In this document: one piece after another, positions 49,518 through 58,693 of the stretch | How positions within the stretch are numbered: the first letter of the stretch is position 1 | Layout: every line of letters begins with the position of its first letter | NCBI GenBank assembly: GCA_045616065.1 | Contig: JAZLFZ010000034.1 | Span: 49,625 to 113,624, forward strand | DNA from: Physcousia sp045616065 | GTDB taxonomy: Bacteria; Bacteroidota; Bacteroidia; Bacteroidales; Bacteroidaceae | Direction: 5' to 3' | DNA: 64,000 nucleotides | Notes under the pieces: generated by a model | Seen by the model: only the letters and a program-made list of their open reading frames with translations | What the model was told of the DNA's origin: nothing | Database searches by the model: none | Made by a program: the position numbers and the translations under genes

Positions 49518-51281
49518 ATGAAAAAGATACTATTCATCCTGGCTTCCATGCTCACTCAAAATCTCCATGCTCAACGCCGTACGGTCGACCTCACGTTCCT
49601 GCACACGAGCGATGTACACGGTTCAGTGCTTAGTTACGACTATATGAAGCACCAACCCACGTCTAACTGTCTACCCAATGTCTATGCTTTTGCCGACTCG
49701 CTTCGTACGGAGCTGGGTGAGCGTCTCATCATGACCGATGGCGGCGACTGCCTTCAAGGTCAGCCAACGGCCTACTTCTACAACTACATAGATACAACTT
49801 CCGTCCATCTCATTGCCAAGGTGATGAACCACATGCACTACGACTGTGTGACTATTGGAAATCACGACATTGAGACTGGTCATGCCGTCTTCGACCGTTG
49901 GGTTCGACAACTTAACATGCCGACAATGGCTGCTAACGTCGTGGATACCCGAACGGGCAAGCCTTATTTTACACCTTATATTATATTAGAAAGAGCTGGT
50001 GTGCGTATTGCCATCCTGGGTATGCTGACGGCTGCCATTCCCTATTGGCTGCCGCAAAACCTGTGGTCCAATATGAAGTTCGAGGACGTCACGGAAAGCA
50101 GTAAGAAATGGGTAAAGGAAATACAGGAACGTGAACATCCCGACCTGTTGGTGGGACTCTTCCACACGGGGTTCAACGAGGGCATCGTACAGGATGGCGT
50201 TCGTGAAAATTCCACAGAGATTACAGCTCGCGAAGTGCCCGGTTTCGACTTTATTTTGTATGGGCACGATCATCGCTCCGTCATACATGACGTAATCAAC
50301 AAAGACGGAAAAGTAGTCAAATGCATGGGTACGAGTAATGGTGCTTCACGATTTGTGTTGGCTGACGTTCATCTGGAACTGGAGGACGGAAAGGTGGTGG
50401 ACAAGCGCATTTGTGGCAAGGTCGTTTCAACGGCTGAAGCGAACCGTAAGATGACAGAGTCATCGGGACGCAATGAGAACCTCGTGGCAACACTCTTCGA
50501 AGCCGAGTTCGTTGACGAGAAACTGATGTTCGACGAATGGTGCAACCGTAGTATTGGAGAACTGCTGGAGGACTTGAACGAGGAAGATGCCTACTTCGGT
50601 CCCTCCAAGTTTATTGATTTCATTCACACTCTCCAGCTTGAACTGACCGGAGCAGACATATCATTGGCTGCTCCACTGTCGTTCAACACGCATCTCTCGG
50701 CAGGTCAGCTGACGGTGAACCACATGTTCAATCTCTATAAGTTTGAGAATCTGCTCTATACGATGCGTCTGACCGGACTTGAGATCAAAGGAGCACTGGA
50801 GATGAGCTATGGAAATTGGGTCAGTCAGATGAACTCGGCTGACGATCCTATCATGCTGCTCAAACCCGCCACAGACGGCCAGCGTCCTACCTTCCAGAAT
50901 ATGACGTTCAATTTCGATTCGGCGGCGGGCATACATTATACTGTGGATGTCACAAAGCCTGTAGGACAGCGCATTACCATCCTCAGTATGGCTGATGGCA
51001 CGCCCTTCTCGCTCGACAAGGAGTATCGAGTGGCAGTCAACAGTTACCGTGGAAATGGGGGTGGAGAACTGCTGACCGAAGGTGCTGGAATAGACCGTGA
51101 AAAGTTGAGTCAGCGCATCCTTGCGTCTACGGAGAAGGATCTTCGCTACCACCTGATGCAGCACATCATGAAGAAGGGAAAGGTGGCTCCTAAATGCCTC
51201 AACCAATGGCGCTTCGTACCCGAGGAATTAGTAAAGCCTGCCATCGAACGTGATCGCAAAAGGCTGTTTCCTGAACAGTAG
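49518..51281 (+). CDS. Secreted 5'-nucleotidase / metallophosphatase
   Basis: A 587-residue periplasmic nucleotide phosphohydrolase. Signal peptide KKILFILASMLTQNLHAQ. Calcineurin-like domain with LHTSDVHGSV, MTDGGDCLQGQPT, IGNHDIETGH, GLFHTGF and YGHDHRSV metal ligands (to about residue 290), then a C-terminal 5'-nucleotidase substrate-binding domain (ISLAAPLSFN, NLYKFENLLYTMRLTGLEIK, YRVAVNSYRGNGGGELL). Likely scavenges nucleosides from nucleotides or 2',3'-cyclic nucleotides. Preceded by a -7 element TAACTTTG (49460-49467). Confidence 0.94.
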   Translation: MKKILFILASMLTQNLHAQRRTVDLTFLHTSDVHGSVLSYDYMKHQPTSNCLPNVYAFADSLRTELGERLIMTDGGDCLQGQPTAYFYNYIDTTSVHLIAKVMNHMHYDCVTIGNHDIETGHAVFDRWVRQLNMPTMAANVVDTRTGKPYFTPYIILERAGVRIAILGMLTAAIPYWLPQNLWSNMKFEDVTESSKKWVKEIQEREHPDLLVGLFHTGFNEGIVQDGVRENSTEITAREVPGFDFILYGHDHRSVIHDVINKDGKVVKCMGTSNGASRFVLADVHLELEDGKVVDKRICGKVVSTAEANRKMTESSGRNENLVATLFEAEFVDEKLMFDEWCNRSIGELLEDLNEEDAYFGPSKFIDFIHTLQLELTGADISLAAPLSFNTHLSAGQLTVNHMFNLYKFENLLYTMRLTGLEIKGALEMSYGNWVSQMNSADDPIMLLKPATDGQRPTFQNMTFNFDSAAGIHYTVDVTKPVGQRITILSMADGTPFSLDKEYRVAVNSYRGNGGGELLTEGAGIDREKLSQRILASTEKDLRYHLMQHIMKKGKVAPKCLNQWRFVPEELVKPAIERDRKRLFPEQ

Positions 51282-51306
51282 GGTAGTGTAGGGGAGTAAA
51301 TAGGGT

Positions 51307-51374
51307 ATGATAAGCTTCTTGGCACACGGTTGTCATTTCTGACCAGGGATGACATTACGGCTCAATGTCAAGTG
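51307..51374 (+). repeat. Dispersed palindromic element, copy D (short)
   Basis: A 68-bp copy with left end CTTGGCACACGGTTGTCATT and right end GATGACATTACGGCTCAATG; the right end matches 46530-46555 almost base for base in inverse orientation. TGTCAT/ATGACA can pair. Lies between the convergent nucleotidase and exchanger genes. Confidence 0.7.
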
Positions 51375-51387
51375 TCATCATCTTATT

Positions 51388-52344
51388 TTAAGCGGTCATA
51401 ATCAAGTAAATGATGAAGGCGATGTAGGCCAGCGTCATTACACCACCCTCCCATCGTTCGAGCTGACACTTTGAGTGGGCAAAGAGCCACAGGAGGATGC
51501 CTGAACCGATGAGTACGGCAAACTGAACCTCAGAGATGTCGCTGACCATCATGGGACGTACGCTCGAACATACGCCCAGCACAAAGAAGATGTTGAACAC
51601 ACAACTGCCCACTACGTTGCCGATGGCCATGCCCACAGAACCCTTGCGGGCAGCTATGAGGCTGGCAGCAAACTCGGGCAGAGAGGTACCGCCAGCCAGT
51701 ATGGTGAGTCCGATAACCGTCTCACTTACACCAAAGTTGCGAGCTATCGAAGTGCCGCTCTGCACCAGCATTTCACCGCCGCCAATGAGGCAGACAAAAC
51801 CGAGAAGCAAGCAGCCAATCAGTTTCCATAAGGGCATTTCTTCTGCCTTGTCTTCCGGTTCATGCTCTGCTTTTGTCTTGGCAATGGAATAGGTGTAGGA
51901 AAGAAATATGAGGAAGAAGAGAATCAGTATGCCACCATCCGAACGTGACAGATAATTGGAGCTTTGGTCGGCCAGGATCGTGTCGCTGGCAAGGAAGAAG
52001 AGAGCCAGCGAAGCCAGGATGGTCAGGGGTATGTCCTTCCACATGGTGTCCGGCTTGATGTCAAGCGGCTTGACCATAGCCACCGCTCCAAGTATGAAGA
52101 GAATGTTGAAAAGGTTGCTGCCTACGATGTTTCCAGCCGACATGCCGCCACTGCCCTGTATGGACGAGAAGAGGCTCACGCTGAACTCGGGCAGGCTGCT
52201 GCCCATGGCAACCACAGTAAGGCCGATGACTGTCTCACTGATATGCATACGACGTGCCAGTGCACTGGCCCCGTCTGTCAGTCGGTCTGCTCCCCAAAGT
52301 ATGATGGCTGCTCCGGCTACAAGTATTATTATATCCCAAATCAT
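51388..52344 (-). CDS. Calcium/sodium antiporter (YrbG/CaCA family)
   Basis: A 318-residue inner-membrane cation exchanger with ten helices in two inverted halves. The alpha-repeats are GSSLPEFSVSLFSS...GNIVGSNLFNI and GGTSLPEFAASLIAA...GNVVGSCVFNI, with the ion-coordinating Glu and Asn/Ser residues conserved. The central cytosolic loop is acidic (KAEHEPEDKAEEM). Probably exports Ca2+ against Na+; direction and partner ion are inferred from the family. Confidence 0.93.
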   Translation of the reverse strand: MIWDIIILVAGAAIILWGADRLTDGASALARRMHISETVIGLTVVAMGSSLPEFSVSLFSSIQGSGGMSAGNIVGSNLFNILFILGAVAMVKPLDIKPDTMWKDIPLTILASLALFFLASDTILADQSSNYLSRSDGGILILFFLIFLSYTYSIAKTKAEHEPEDKAEEMPLWKLIGCLLLGFVCLIGGGEMLVQSGTSIARNFGVSETVIGLTILAGGTSLPEFAASLIAARKGSVGMAIGNVVGSCVFNIFFVLGVCSSVRPMMVSDISEVQFAVLIGSGILLWLFAHSKCQLERWEGGVMTLAYIAFIIYLIMTA

Positions 52345-52488
52345 GGTGCAAAATTACAAATAATATAACAATGTATAAACTGTTTTGTACAAGAAAAGCT
52401 CATTTGACGGCTCTTTCCTTATATTTAAGTACTTATTATGCGTGAAAACGAAAAAAAATGCGTAAATTTGCACAAAATTTATAGAAAG

Positions 52489-53091
52489 ATGAAGAAAACG
52501 TTTTATGTCCCCTTGATGTTTGCAGGTCTCTTGCTCTGCAACTGTCATTGTGCAAAGACAGCACCAAAGGATGGAGACGACAAAGACAGCACCAAGGTCA
52601 CTGACACGCTTACCGTAGCAGACTCCACGATGTGGGGTAGAATGGGAGAGGGAACATCCATGAACGTGATGGAGTTTGTCACTGAAAAGGGTGATACGCT
52701 CTATCTTTCGCGTTATTCCGAGTCCACCGGTCTTGATGCACAGGTCATTGGTGACATTCGCAATTTCTCTGACCGCTTTGCCGTTACCACTCGTGGTACC
52801 ACGGTCGATGAGGGGCAGTCGCTTCAGACTTGTGTCAACGTGTCGCAGATGATGGGACTTTGGAAGAGCAGCAAGGGCTCACTTACGCTCTATGCCGACG
52901 GTACCGCTGACAATGGTGCGGCCAACTACACCTCGTGGCAGATGTGCAACGGCAAGTTGGTTCTCTCGGGAAAAGTAACCACTGAGTATGGCGAGACGGC
53001 TCGTATCGACACCATGCTTATCGAGCAGCTCGACGACGATTCGCTGAAACTCACCACACCACAGCACGAAATCATCTCATACGGACGATAG
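52489..53091 (+). CDS. Lipocalin-like exported lipoprotein
   Basis: A 200-residue protein with an N-terminal signal peptide (KKTFYVPLMFAGLLLCNCHC); three nearby cysteines make the lipidation site ambiguous. A short charged Asp/Lys/Thr linker follows, then two beta-rich segments; the second (GLWKSSKGSLTLYADGTADN ... LSGKVTTEYGETARIDTM) has the lipocalin-like pattern common in Prevotella and Bacteroides proteins. The start at 52489 is preferred to 52438 because the -7 element TAAATTTG (52463-52470) lies between them. Function unknown. Confidence 0.75.
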   Translation: MKKTFYVPLMFAGLLLCNCHCAKTAPKDGDDKDSTKVTDTLTVADSTMWGRMGEGTSMNVMEFVTEKGDTLYLSRYSESTGLDAQVIGDIRNFSDRFAVTTRGTTVDEGQSLQTCVNVSQMMGLWKSSKGSLTLYADGTADNGAANYTSWQMCNGKLVLSGKVTTEYGETARIDTMLIEQLDDDSLKLTTPQHEIISYGR

Positions 53092-53274
53092 AAGCTGAAG
53101 ATTTACTAAAAAAAGTTTAATAAAGCTTCGTTTTACGTTAAAGAATGTACGGAAATGTCGTTTTTCGCGACTCAAATTTTTCAGTTTTCATCTTTTATTC
53201 GTAAATTTGCGATAAATAAAAATCTTACCAGGCAAACAGAACAAGAAATAATAAATAACAAATAAGCAACAAGA

Positions 53275-54714
53275 ATGAACAAGAAGATTTGGATTATCGC
53301 CTTGGCACTCGGCATGAGCGCCCCTGCCATGGCACAGTTTGAGGACACAGACGTGAACGATCGTGCCGAGTTCTCCTTCAAGAAGGCTGGTGTGCCTGCT
53401 GGTGAGGCAATGGAGGACAGCATTAAGATTGCTCGTGGCTACGTTTCCATGTTCCAGCAGAGCATCCAGAACCAGGACTACAAGGATGCGTACGTAAACT
53501 GGAAGTGGTTGATGCAGAACACACCCTTCATCAACAATGGTATTTATGCGGGTAACGCTCCCTACATGTTCTACCAGCTCATCACCGCTGAGCAGGATGC
53601 CAACCAGAAGCTTGTGTACTTCAACGACATGATGAAGATGTTTGACGACCGTCTCGTACGCCTTGACTCCATCAACTCTTATAATAAGGTGAAGAATACC
53701 AAGGGTGACGTGCTGGCTGTACGTGCCGATTATTACAACTACACCGCTCCTGCTATGGCACAGGCCAAGATTGACTGTGGCTATACGCTTCAGAAGCACT
53801 ATGGCAACTATTCTGATGCCATTAAGGAGATCAAGGAGAATGGTGGACGTGAGATCGAGGGCAGCGTGCTGCAGAACTTCATCCTCATCAGCGATGCTTA
53901 CTTCAAGAACATTCCCAGCCATCGTGAGCAGTACCTGCAGGATTACCTTGATGCGAAGGATGCTTGCGAGAAGATGCTTCAGATGGCAAAAGAGGCTGAG
54001 GCCGAGGGTGACACTGTCAAGGCACAGCAGCTCGTAGCTAAGTACGATGCTCCTCTGGCCCAGATCGAGACCACCTTTGCCACCAGCGGTGCTGCTGAGC
54101 GTGAGCAGGTTATTGCCCTTTATGAGAAGACCATCGAGGACAAGAAGGACAACCTGGCATATCTGCGTGCTGCCATGACGCTGATGGCCAATGCAGACTG
54201 TGACGATGCCGACATCTACTACAAGGCTGCTCAGTATGCATACGATATTGAGCCTACCTTCGAGTCAGCCATCGGTCTTGGTCAGTTTGAGCAGAAGAAC
54301 GGCAATATGAGCAAGATGCTTGAGTACTACAACAAGGCTATAGAGCTCTGCTCTAATGACAACACTCGTGGCAACATCTGCCTTCGCATTGCAAGCGCCC
54401 TGCGCAAAAGCTCTCAGTATACTGGTGCCCTGAACTACCTTGACAAGGCTCATACCTACAATAAGGATTTGGCAGGTAAGGCCTTCATCCAGCAGGCTAC
54501 CGTTTACTCACAGTTGGGCCAGTATAATGAGGCAATTGCTTCAGCTCGCAAGGCTTCTGCAGCCGACATCACCGTCAGTGGTACTGCCGATCGTCTTATT
54601 GGAAGCATCCAGAAAGCCCAGGCCAACGCTGCTGCCAATGCTAAGGCCAAGGCTGAGTATGACCGATACATGGCTAAGAAGAAGGCAGAGGAAGACTTCT
54701 GGCGTGGCAAGTAA
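53275..54714 (+). CDS. Secreted TPR-repeat protein
   Basis: A 479-residue periplasmic protein. Signal peptide KKIWIIALALGMSAPAMAQ. The mature part is almost entirely helical tetratricopeptide-like repeats; clear ones are near the C-terminus (AIGLGQFEQKNGNMSKMLEYYNKAIEL, TGALNYLDKAHTYN, AYSQLGQYNEAIASARKA-type), ending in an Ala/Lys-rich coiled segment (AQANAAANAKAKAEYDRYMA). Presumably a scaffold. -7 element TAAATTTG (53202-53209) with TTTT at the -33 position. A bidirectional terminator follows. Confidence 0.85.
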   Translation: MNKKIWIIALALGMSAPAMAQFEDTDVNDRAEFSFKKAGVPAGEAMEDSIKIARGYVSMFQQSIQNQDYKDAYVNWKWLMQNTPFINNGIYAGNAPYMFYQLITAEQDANQKLVYFNDMMKMFDDRLVRLDSINSYNKVKNTKGDVLAVRADYYNYTAPAMAQAKIDCGYTLQKHYGNYSDAIKEIKENGGREIEGSVLQNFILISDAYFKNIPSHREQYLQDYLDAKDACEKMLQMAKEAEAEGDTVKAQQLVAKYDAPLAQIETTFATSGAAEREQVIALYEKTIEDKKDNLAYLRAAMTLMANADCDDADIYYKAAQYAYDIEPTFESAIGLGQFEQKNGNMSKMLEYYNKAIELCSNDNTRGNICLRIASALRKSSQYTGALNYLDKAHTYNKDLAGKAFIQQATVYSQLGQYNEAIASARKASAADITVSGTADRLIGSIQKAQANAAANAKAKAEYDRYMAKKKAEEDFWRGK

Positions 54715-54751
54715 TTCTTGCTTCGTCTGTGAGCTTATAATGCATAAAAAT

Positions 54752-54788
54752 AATAAACCTCGTTACCGATTGGTAGCGAGGTTTTATT
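54752..54788. terminator. Bidirectional intrinsic terminator
   Basis: AATAAACCTCGTTACC (54752-54767) pairs with GGTAGCGAGGTTTTATT (54772-54788) around a GATT loop, with A-rich and T-rich flanks. It serves the convergent TPR and amylase genes. Confidence 0.88.
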
Positions 54789-54840
54789 ATGTTGATGTTT
54801 GGCTTGTCTTTGCGTAATAACGTGAAACTCTCAGCACACG

Positions 54841-56526
54841 TTATTTCGACTGACAATTGAACTTCAGTAAGCGGCCACTTTGTGCAGGCACAAGTACGTT
54901 GATAGGCTCTTTCGCATTGAAGGGGACACAGAAGTTGTCACCTGACAGCAGGCTCTGAGCTTTGATGAGTTCCTCCTCTCTGATATTGAAATACTCAAAG
55001 AGATGCTCTGGAATACGTACGCCTATCTGAGCATTGTATTGGTCGAAGTTGGCAATGACAAGAATCACCTCGTTGCCACTGCGTCGTATGAAGGCATACT
55101 GAGTGGCAGGATTGAAGATGTCGCTGCGTGGATTGACATAAGCCAGATCGAAGAACTCGCCTTCACGCAGTGCCTTCTCCTCGTTGCAGAGCGTGAGTAT
55201 GCGGCTGTAGAACTGCTGTAGCGAGACCTCCTTAGGAGTAAGTTGTCGATTGTCAAACTTACCTTCGTTGCGCCAACGACGAATGGTATCTACTGTCCAG
55301 TAGTCGAAGATTGTCGTACGACCGTCTCGTCCGCTGAAGCCTTCGCTGTCCATACCGCGCTCACCCAGTTCCTGACCAAAATAAATCATGACAGGGTTCG
55401 TGCTCAGACAGGCACTGACGATGAGTGCGGCACGTCCCTTTTCGGCATCACCCGCAAAGAAGTCGCTGGCCAGACGCTGCTCGTCGTGGTTCTCAAGGAA
55501 GTAGAGCATGTGATCCTGAATATCGCCTACTGACTGCCAGCATTGCGTAATGCTGCTGGCCCCCGAATAGCCACAAATAACGCTTCGGAGCGTGTCGTAC
55601 AGTCCAACCTTGTCATAGAGGTAGTCGAATCCACCCTGACGTATGTAGTTGCGATACTCGGCCGGATTGTAGACTTCTGCTATAAATACGATGTCGGGAT
55701 ATTGCTCCTTCACCTTTGATATAGCATATTCCCAAAACTCCACAGGCACCATTTCTGCCATGTCGCACCGGAAGCCATCAATGCCCTTGGCTGCCCAGTA
55801 GAGCAGTATGTGAAGCATTTTGTTCCATGTGTCGGGTATGGGGTCGAAGTGACATTTGCGTCCACCTACATAGTCCACGCCATAGTTCAGCTTTACCGTC
55901 TCGTACCAATCGTTGCGATGTGCCCAGGGACTGAAGTTGTCGTTGCCAGTAGCCTTGGCAGGCCATTCGTGGTAGCCCTGCATGTCGAAGTCGGCATGCA
56001 GTTCCTCTCCTGGTATGTAATAGAAGTTGTTGTTGGAATCAAATCCATAGCCCGTATTGTCGTCGGCCCCCAGGTCAATGACCCCCTCTGGTGCCACGTC
56101 CGACTTGTATCGTCGAGCCACATGATTGGGCACAAAGTCCAGTATGAACTTCAGTCCAGCCTCATGGGTGCGTTGCACCAAGGCCTCAAACTCCTGCATA
56201 CGTGCCAGGCAACTCTCTGCCAGGTCAGGGTCTACGTCATAGTAGTCACGGATGGCATAAGCCGATCCCGCTATTCCCTTGACGACACCAGGGTGATCGC
56301 CCTCCACTCCATAGGCAGAATAGTCAGTCTGAGTAGTGTGCTCGATAATGCCGGTGTACCAGATATGGGTAGCACCCAGTGCCTTGATCTGTTGCAAGGC
56401 ACGGGGTGTGAAGTCGTTCATCAAGCCGCATCCGTTGGTCACCCTGTCTCCCCAGGGCTCACACGTACGGCTATCGTTACCAAACAGGCGTGTGAACACC
56501 TGGTAGATAACCATTTTCTCTTTCAT
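54841..56526 (-). CDS. GH13 family alpha-amylase-like glycoside hydrolase (cytosolic)
   Basis: A 561-residue (beta/alpha)8 GH13 enzyme without a signal peptide, so it probably acts on intracellular glycogen or imported maltodextrins. The four conserved regions are visible: DFVPNHVAR, GFRCDMAEM (nucleophile Asp), FIAEVYNP (acid/base Glu) and FLENHDEQR (third Asp). A C-terminal beta domain (VILVIANFDQYNAQIGVRIPEHLF) follows. Transcribed after fabD with a 34-bp gap, an unexpected metabolic pairing. Confidence 0.93.
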   Translation of the reverse strand: MKEKMVIYQVFTRLFGNDSRTCEPWGDRVTNGCGLMNDFTPRALQQIKALGATHIWYTGIIEHTTQTDYSAYGVEGDHPGVVKGIAGSAYAIRDYYDVDPDLAESCLARMQEFEALVQRTHEAGLKFILDFVPNHVARRYKSDVAPEGVIDLGADDNTGYGFDSNNNFYYIPGEELHADFDMQGYHEWPAKATGNDNFSPWAHRNDWYETVKLNYGVDYVGGRKCHFDPIPDTWNKMLHILLYWAAKGIDGFRCDMAEMVPVEFWEYAISKVKEQYPDIVFIAEVYNPAEYRNYIRQGGFDYLYDKVGLYDTLRSVICGYSGASSITQCWQSVGDIQDHMLYFLENHDEQRLASDFFAGDAEKGRAALIVSACLSTNPVMIYFGQELGERGMDSEGFSGRDGRTTIFDYWTVDTIRRWRNEGKFDNRQLTPKEVSLQQFYSRILTLCNEEKALREGEFFDLAYVNPRSDIFNPATQYAFIRRSGNEVILVIANFDQYNAQIGVRIPEHLFEYFNIREEELIKAQSLLSGDNFCVPFNAKEPINVLVPAQSGRLLKFNCQSK

Positions 56527-56560
56527 TTCTTTTTACCTTAACTGAGAGTAATCCGAGTGA

Positions 56561-57454
56561 TTAGAGGCCACGTGCCGTCACGGCATCGTTACCCTTGGCA
56601 ATCTTGCCAATCATGCCCTGCAGAGCCTTGCCGGGACCGCACTCGATGAACTCGGTTGCACCAGCCTCAATCATGTTCTGAACCTCCTGCGTCCAGCGTA
56701 CGCTTGCAGTGAGCTGTGCTATCAGGTTCTCCTTGATTTCAGCGGCATCGGTGTGGGGCTTAGCATCCACGTTCTGGTAAACGGGACAGATGGGAGCCTT
56801 GAACTCCGTCTTTTCGATGGCAGCCTGAAGCTCCTCCTTGGCAGGCTGCATGAGAGGAGAGTGGAACGCACCACCCACGGGCAGTACGAGTGCACGCTTG
56901 GCTCCTGCAGCCTTCAGCTTCTCGCAGGCAGCGTTGACAGCCTCTATGTTGCCGCTGATGACCAGCTGACCGGGATTGTTGTAGTTGGCGGGCACAACAA
57001 CGCCATTCTCACCATTCTCCTCAGCGCAGATCTTCTCGATGCTCTCATCGTCAAGTCCCACGATGGCAGCCATCGTGCTGGGAGCTGCCTCGCAAGCCTT
57101 CTGCATGGCCATGGCACGTGCATATACCAGCTTCAGTCCATCCTCGAAGGTCAGGGCTCCGGCAGCAGTCAGTGCCGAGAGCTCGCCGAGCGAATGTCCG
57201 GCAACCATGGCCGGCTTGAACTCGTCGCCGAGGCAAAGTGCGCTGATGACACTGTGCAGGAAGACGGCAGGTTGCGTCACCTTCGTCTGCTTCAGTTCGT
57301 CGGCAGTTCCCTCGAACATGATGTCGGTGATGCGATAGCCGAGGATGTCGTTGGCTTTCTCAAAAAGTTCCTTTGCAAGAGGATTGTTCTCGTACAGGTC
57401 CTTGCCCATACCTGTGAATTGTGCTCCCTGTCCGGGAAAAACGAATGCTTTCAT
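56561..57454 (-). CDS. fabD: Malonyl-CoA:ACP transacylase
   Basis: Loads malonyl groups onto acyl carrier protein for fatty acid synthesis. 297 residues. Oxyanion-hole FPGQGAQFTGMG at the N-terminus, nucleophile S88 in VAGHSLGELSAL, the conserved Arg in YARAMAMQ and catalytic His in VGGAFHSPLM. No other fab gene is adjacent. A -7 element TAATTTTG (minus, 57565-57558) lies about 104 bp upstream. Confidence 0.97.
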   Translation of the reverse strand: MKAFVFPGQGAQFTGMGKDLYENNPLAKELFEKANDILGYRITDIMFEGTADELKQTKVTQPAVFLHSVISALCLGDEFKPAMVAGHSLGELSALTAAGALTFEDGLKLVYARAMAMQKACEAAPSTMAAIVGLDDESIEKICAEENGENGVVVPANYNNPGQLVISGNIEAVNAACEKLKAAGAKRALVLPVGGAFHSPLMQPAKEELQAAIEKTEFKAPICPVYQNVDAKPHTDAAEIKENLIAQLTASVRWTQEVQNMIEAGATEFIECGPGKALQGMIGKIAKGNDAVTARGL

Positions 57455-57701
57455 TGCGTTTCTTTTTACTTTCTAATACCTTATTTATTTAATATAATTC
57501 TTCTCGTAAATCGTCCGCATGTCCGGTTTGTTCATGCGCAGATTTTGAAATCTTATACAAAATTACAAAAAATCCCAGTTTTAACGTATTTTTTTTATGA
57601 TATTTGTTCAAAATACCCCATTTTCTTGACCTATTTCTTGTCTGTTTAGGTATTTTTACGTAATTTTGTGATAGAAAACGTCACGAAAAACATATTAAAT
57701 C

Positions 57702-58643
57702 ATGAAAAGAATCCTTGTCACGGGCGGTGCTGGCTTTATTGGTTCACACCTTTGCAAAAGACTTGTTGCAGACGGCAACGATGTAATATGCCTCGACAAC
57801 TACTATACGGGGTCAAAGGAGAACGTCTGGTCGCTCATCAATAATCCTCATTTCGAGATTATCCGCCATGATGTCATCCAGCCCTTCTGGTGCGAGGTGG
57901 ACGAGATATACAACCTGGCTTGTCCCGCCTCACCCATCCATTATCAGAATGATCCTATCCAGACCACCAAGACAGCAGTCTTTGGCGTCTACAACATGTG
58001 TGGCCTTGCCAGACGCACCCATGCCAAGATTCTTCAGGCCAGCACCAGTGAGGTGTATGGCGATCCCGCTGTTCATCCGCAGGTCGAAAGCTACTGGGGC
58101 AACGTGAACAGCGTCGGCATACGATCTTGCTATGACGAGGGCAAGCGTTGTGCTGAATCCCTGATGATGGATTACCATCGTCTGCATGGAGTTCGTTCCA
58201 AGCTTATCCGCATCTTCAACACCTACGGACCCTATATGCAGGCTTATGACGGTCGTGTGATTACCAACTTCGTGGTCAGTGCACTTAAGGGCGAAGACAT
58301 CACCATTTACGGTGACGGGCAGCAGACACGCAGTTTCCAGTATGTCGACGATCTCGTAGAGGGTATGATACGTATGATGGCCACAGAGGATAGCTTCACG
58401 GGGCCCGTCAACCTGGGCAATCCGGGAGAGTTCACCATGCTCGAGCTGGCAGAACTGGTGCTGCGCCTTACTGGCAGCAAGAGCAAGCTCATCTTCAAGC
58501 CCCTTCCCTCTGATGACCCCCGTCAGCGCAAGCCGGATATCTCTTTGGCAAAGAGCAAGTTGAACTGGGAACCTAAAGTTCCACTTGAAGAAGGACTCAA
58601 ACAGGTTATTGCCTACTTTGAAGGTCGCAAGCCCAACTATTAG
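57702..58643 (+). CDS. uxs: UDP-glucuronate decarboxylase (UDP-xylose synthase)
   Basis: Converts UDP-glucuronate to UDP-xylose for surface polysaccharides. 313 residues, extended SDR: TGGAGFIGSHLCKRL, the UXS-typical DNYYTGSKENV, HDVIQPFWCEVDEIYNLACPA-type region, Ser/Thr in ASTSEVYGDP, YxxxK in CYDEGKRCAE, and RIFNTYGPYMQ...DGRVITNF. No UDP-glucose dehydrogenase is in the window. -7 element TAATTTTG (57661-57668) gives a leader of about 30 nt. Confidence 0.95.
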   Translation: MKRILVTGGAGFIGSHLCKRLVADGNDVICLDNYYTGSKENVWSLINNPHFEIIRHDVIQPFWCEVDEIYNLACPASPIHYQNDPIQTTKTAVFGVYNMCGLARRTHAKILQASTSEVYGDPAVHPQVESYWGNVNSVGIRSCYDEGKRCAESLMMDYHRLHGVRSKLIRIFNTYGPYMQAYDGRVITNFVVSALKGEDITIYGDGQQTRSFQYVDDLVEGMIRMMATEDSFTGPVNLGNPGEFTMLELAELVLRLTGSKSKLIFKPLPSDDPRQRKPDISLAKSKLNWEPKVPLEEGLKQVIAYFEGRKPNY

Positions 58644-58693
58644 TCTTTTTGCCTTCTCGCACTCTATAGAACCATTTTCAATACTCGCTTTAT

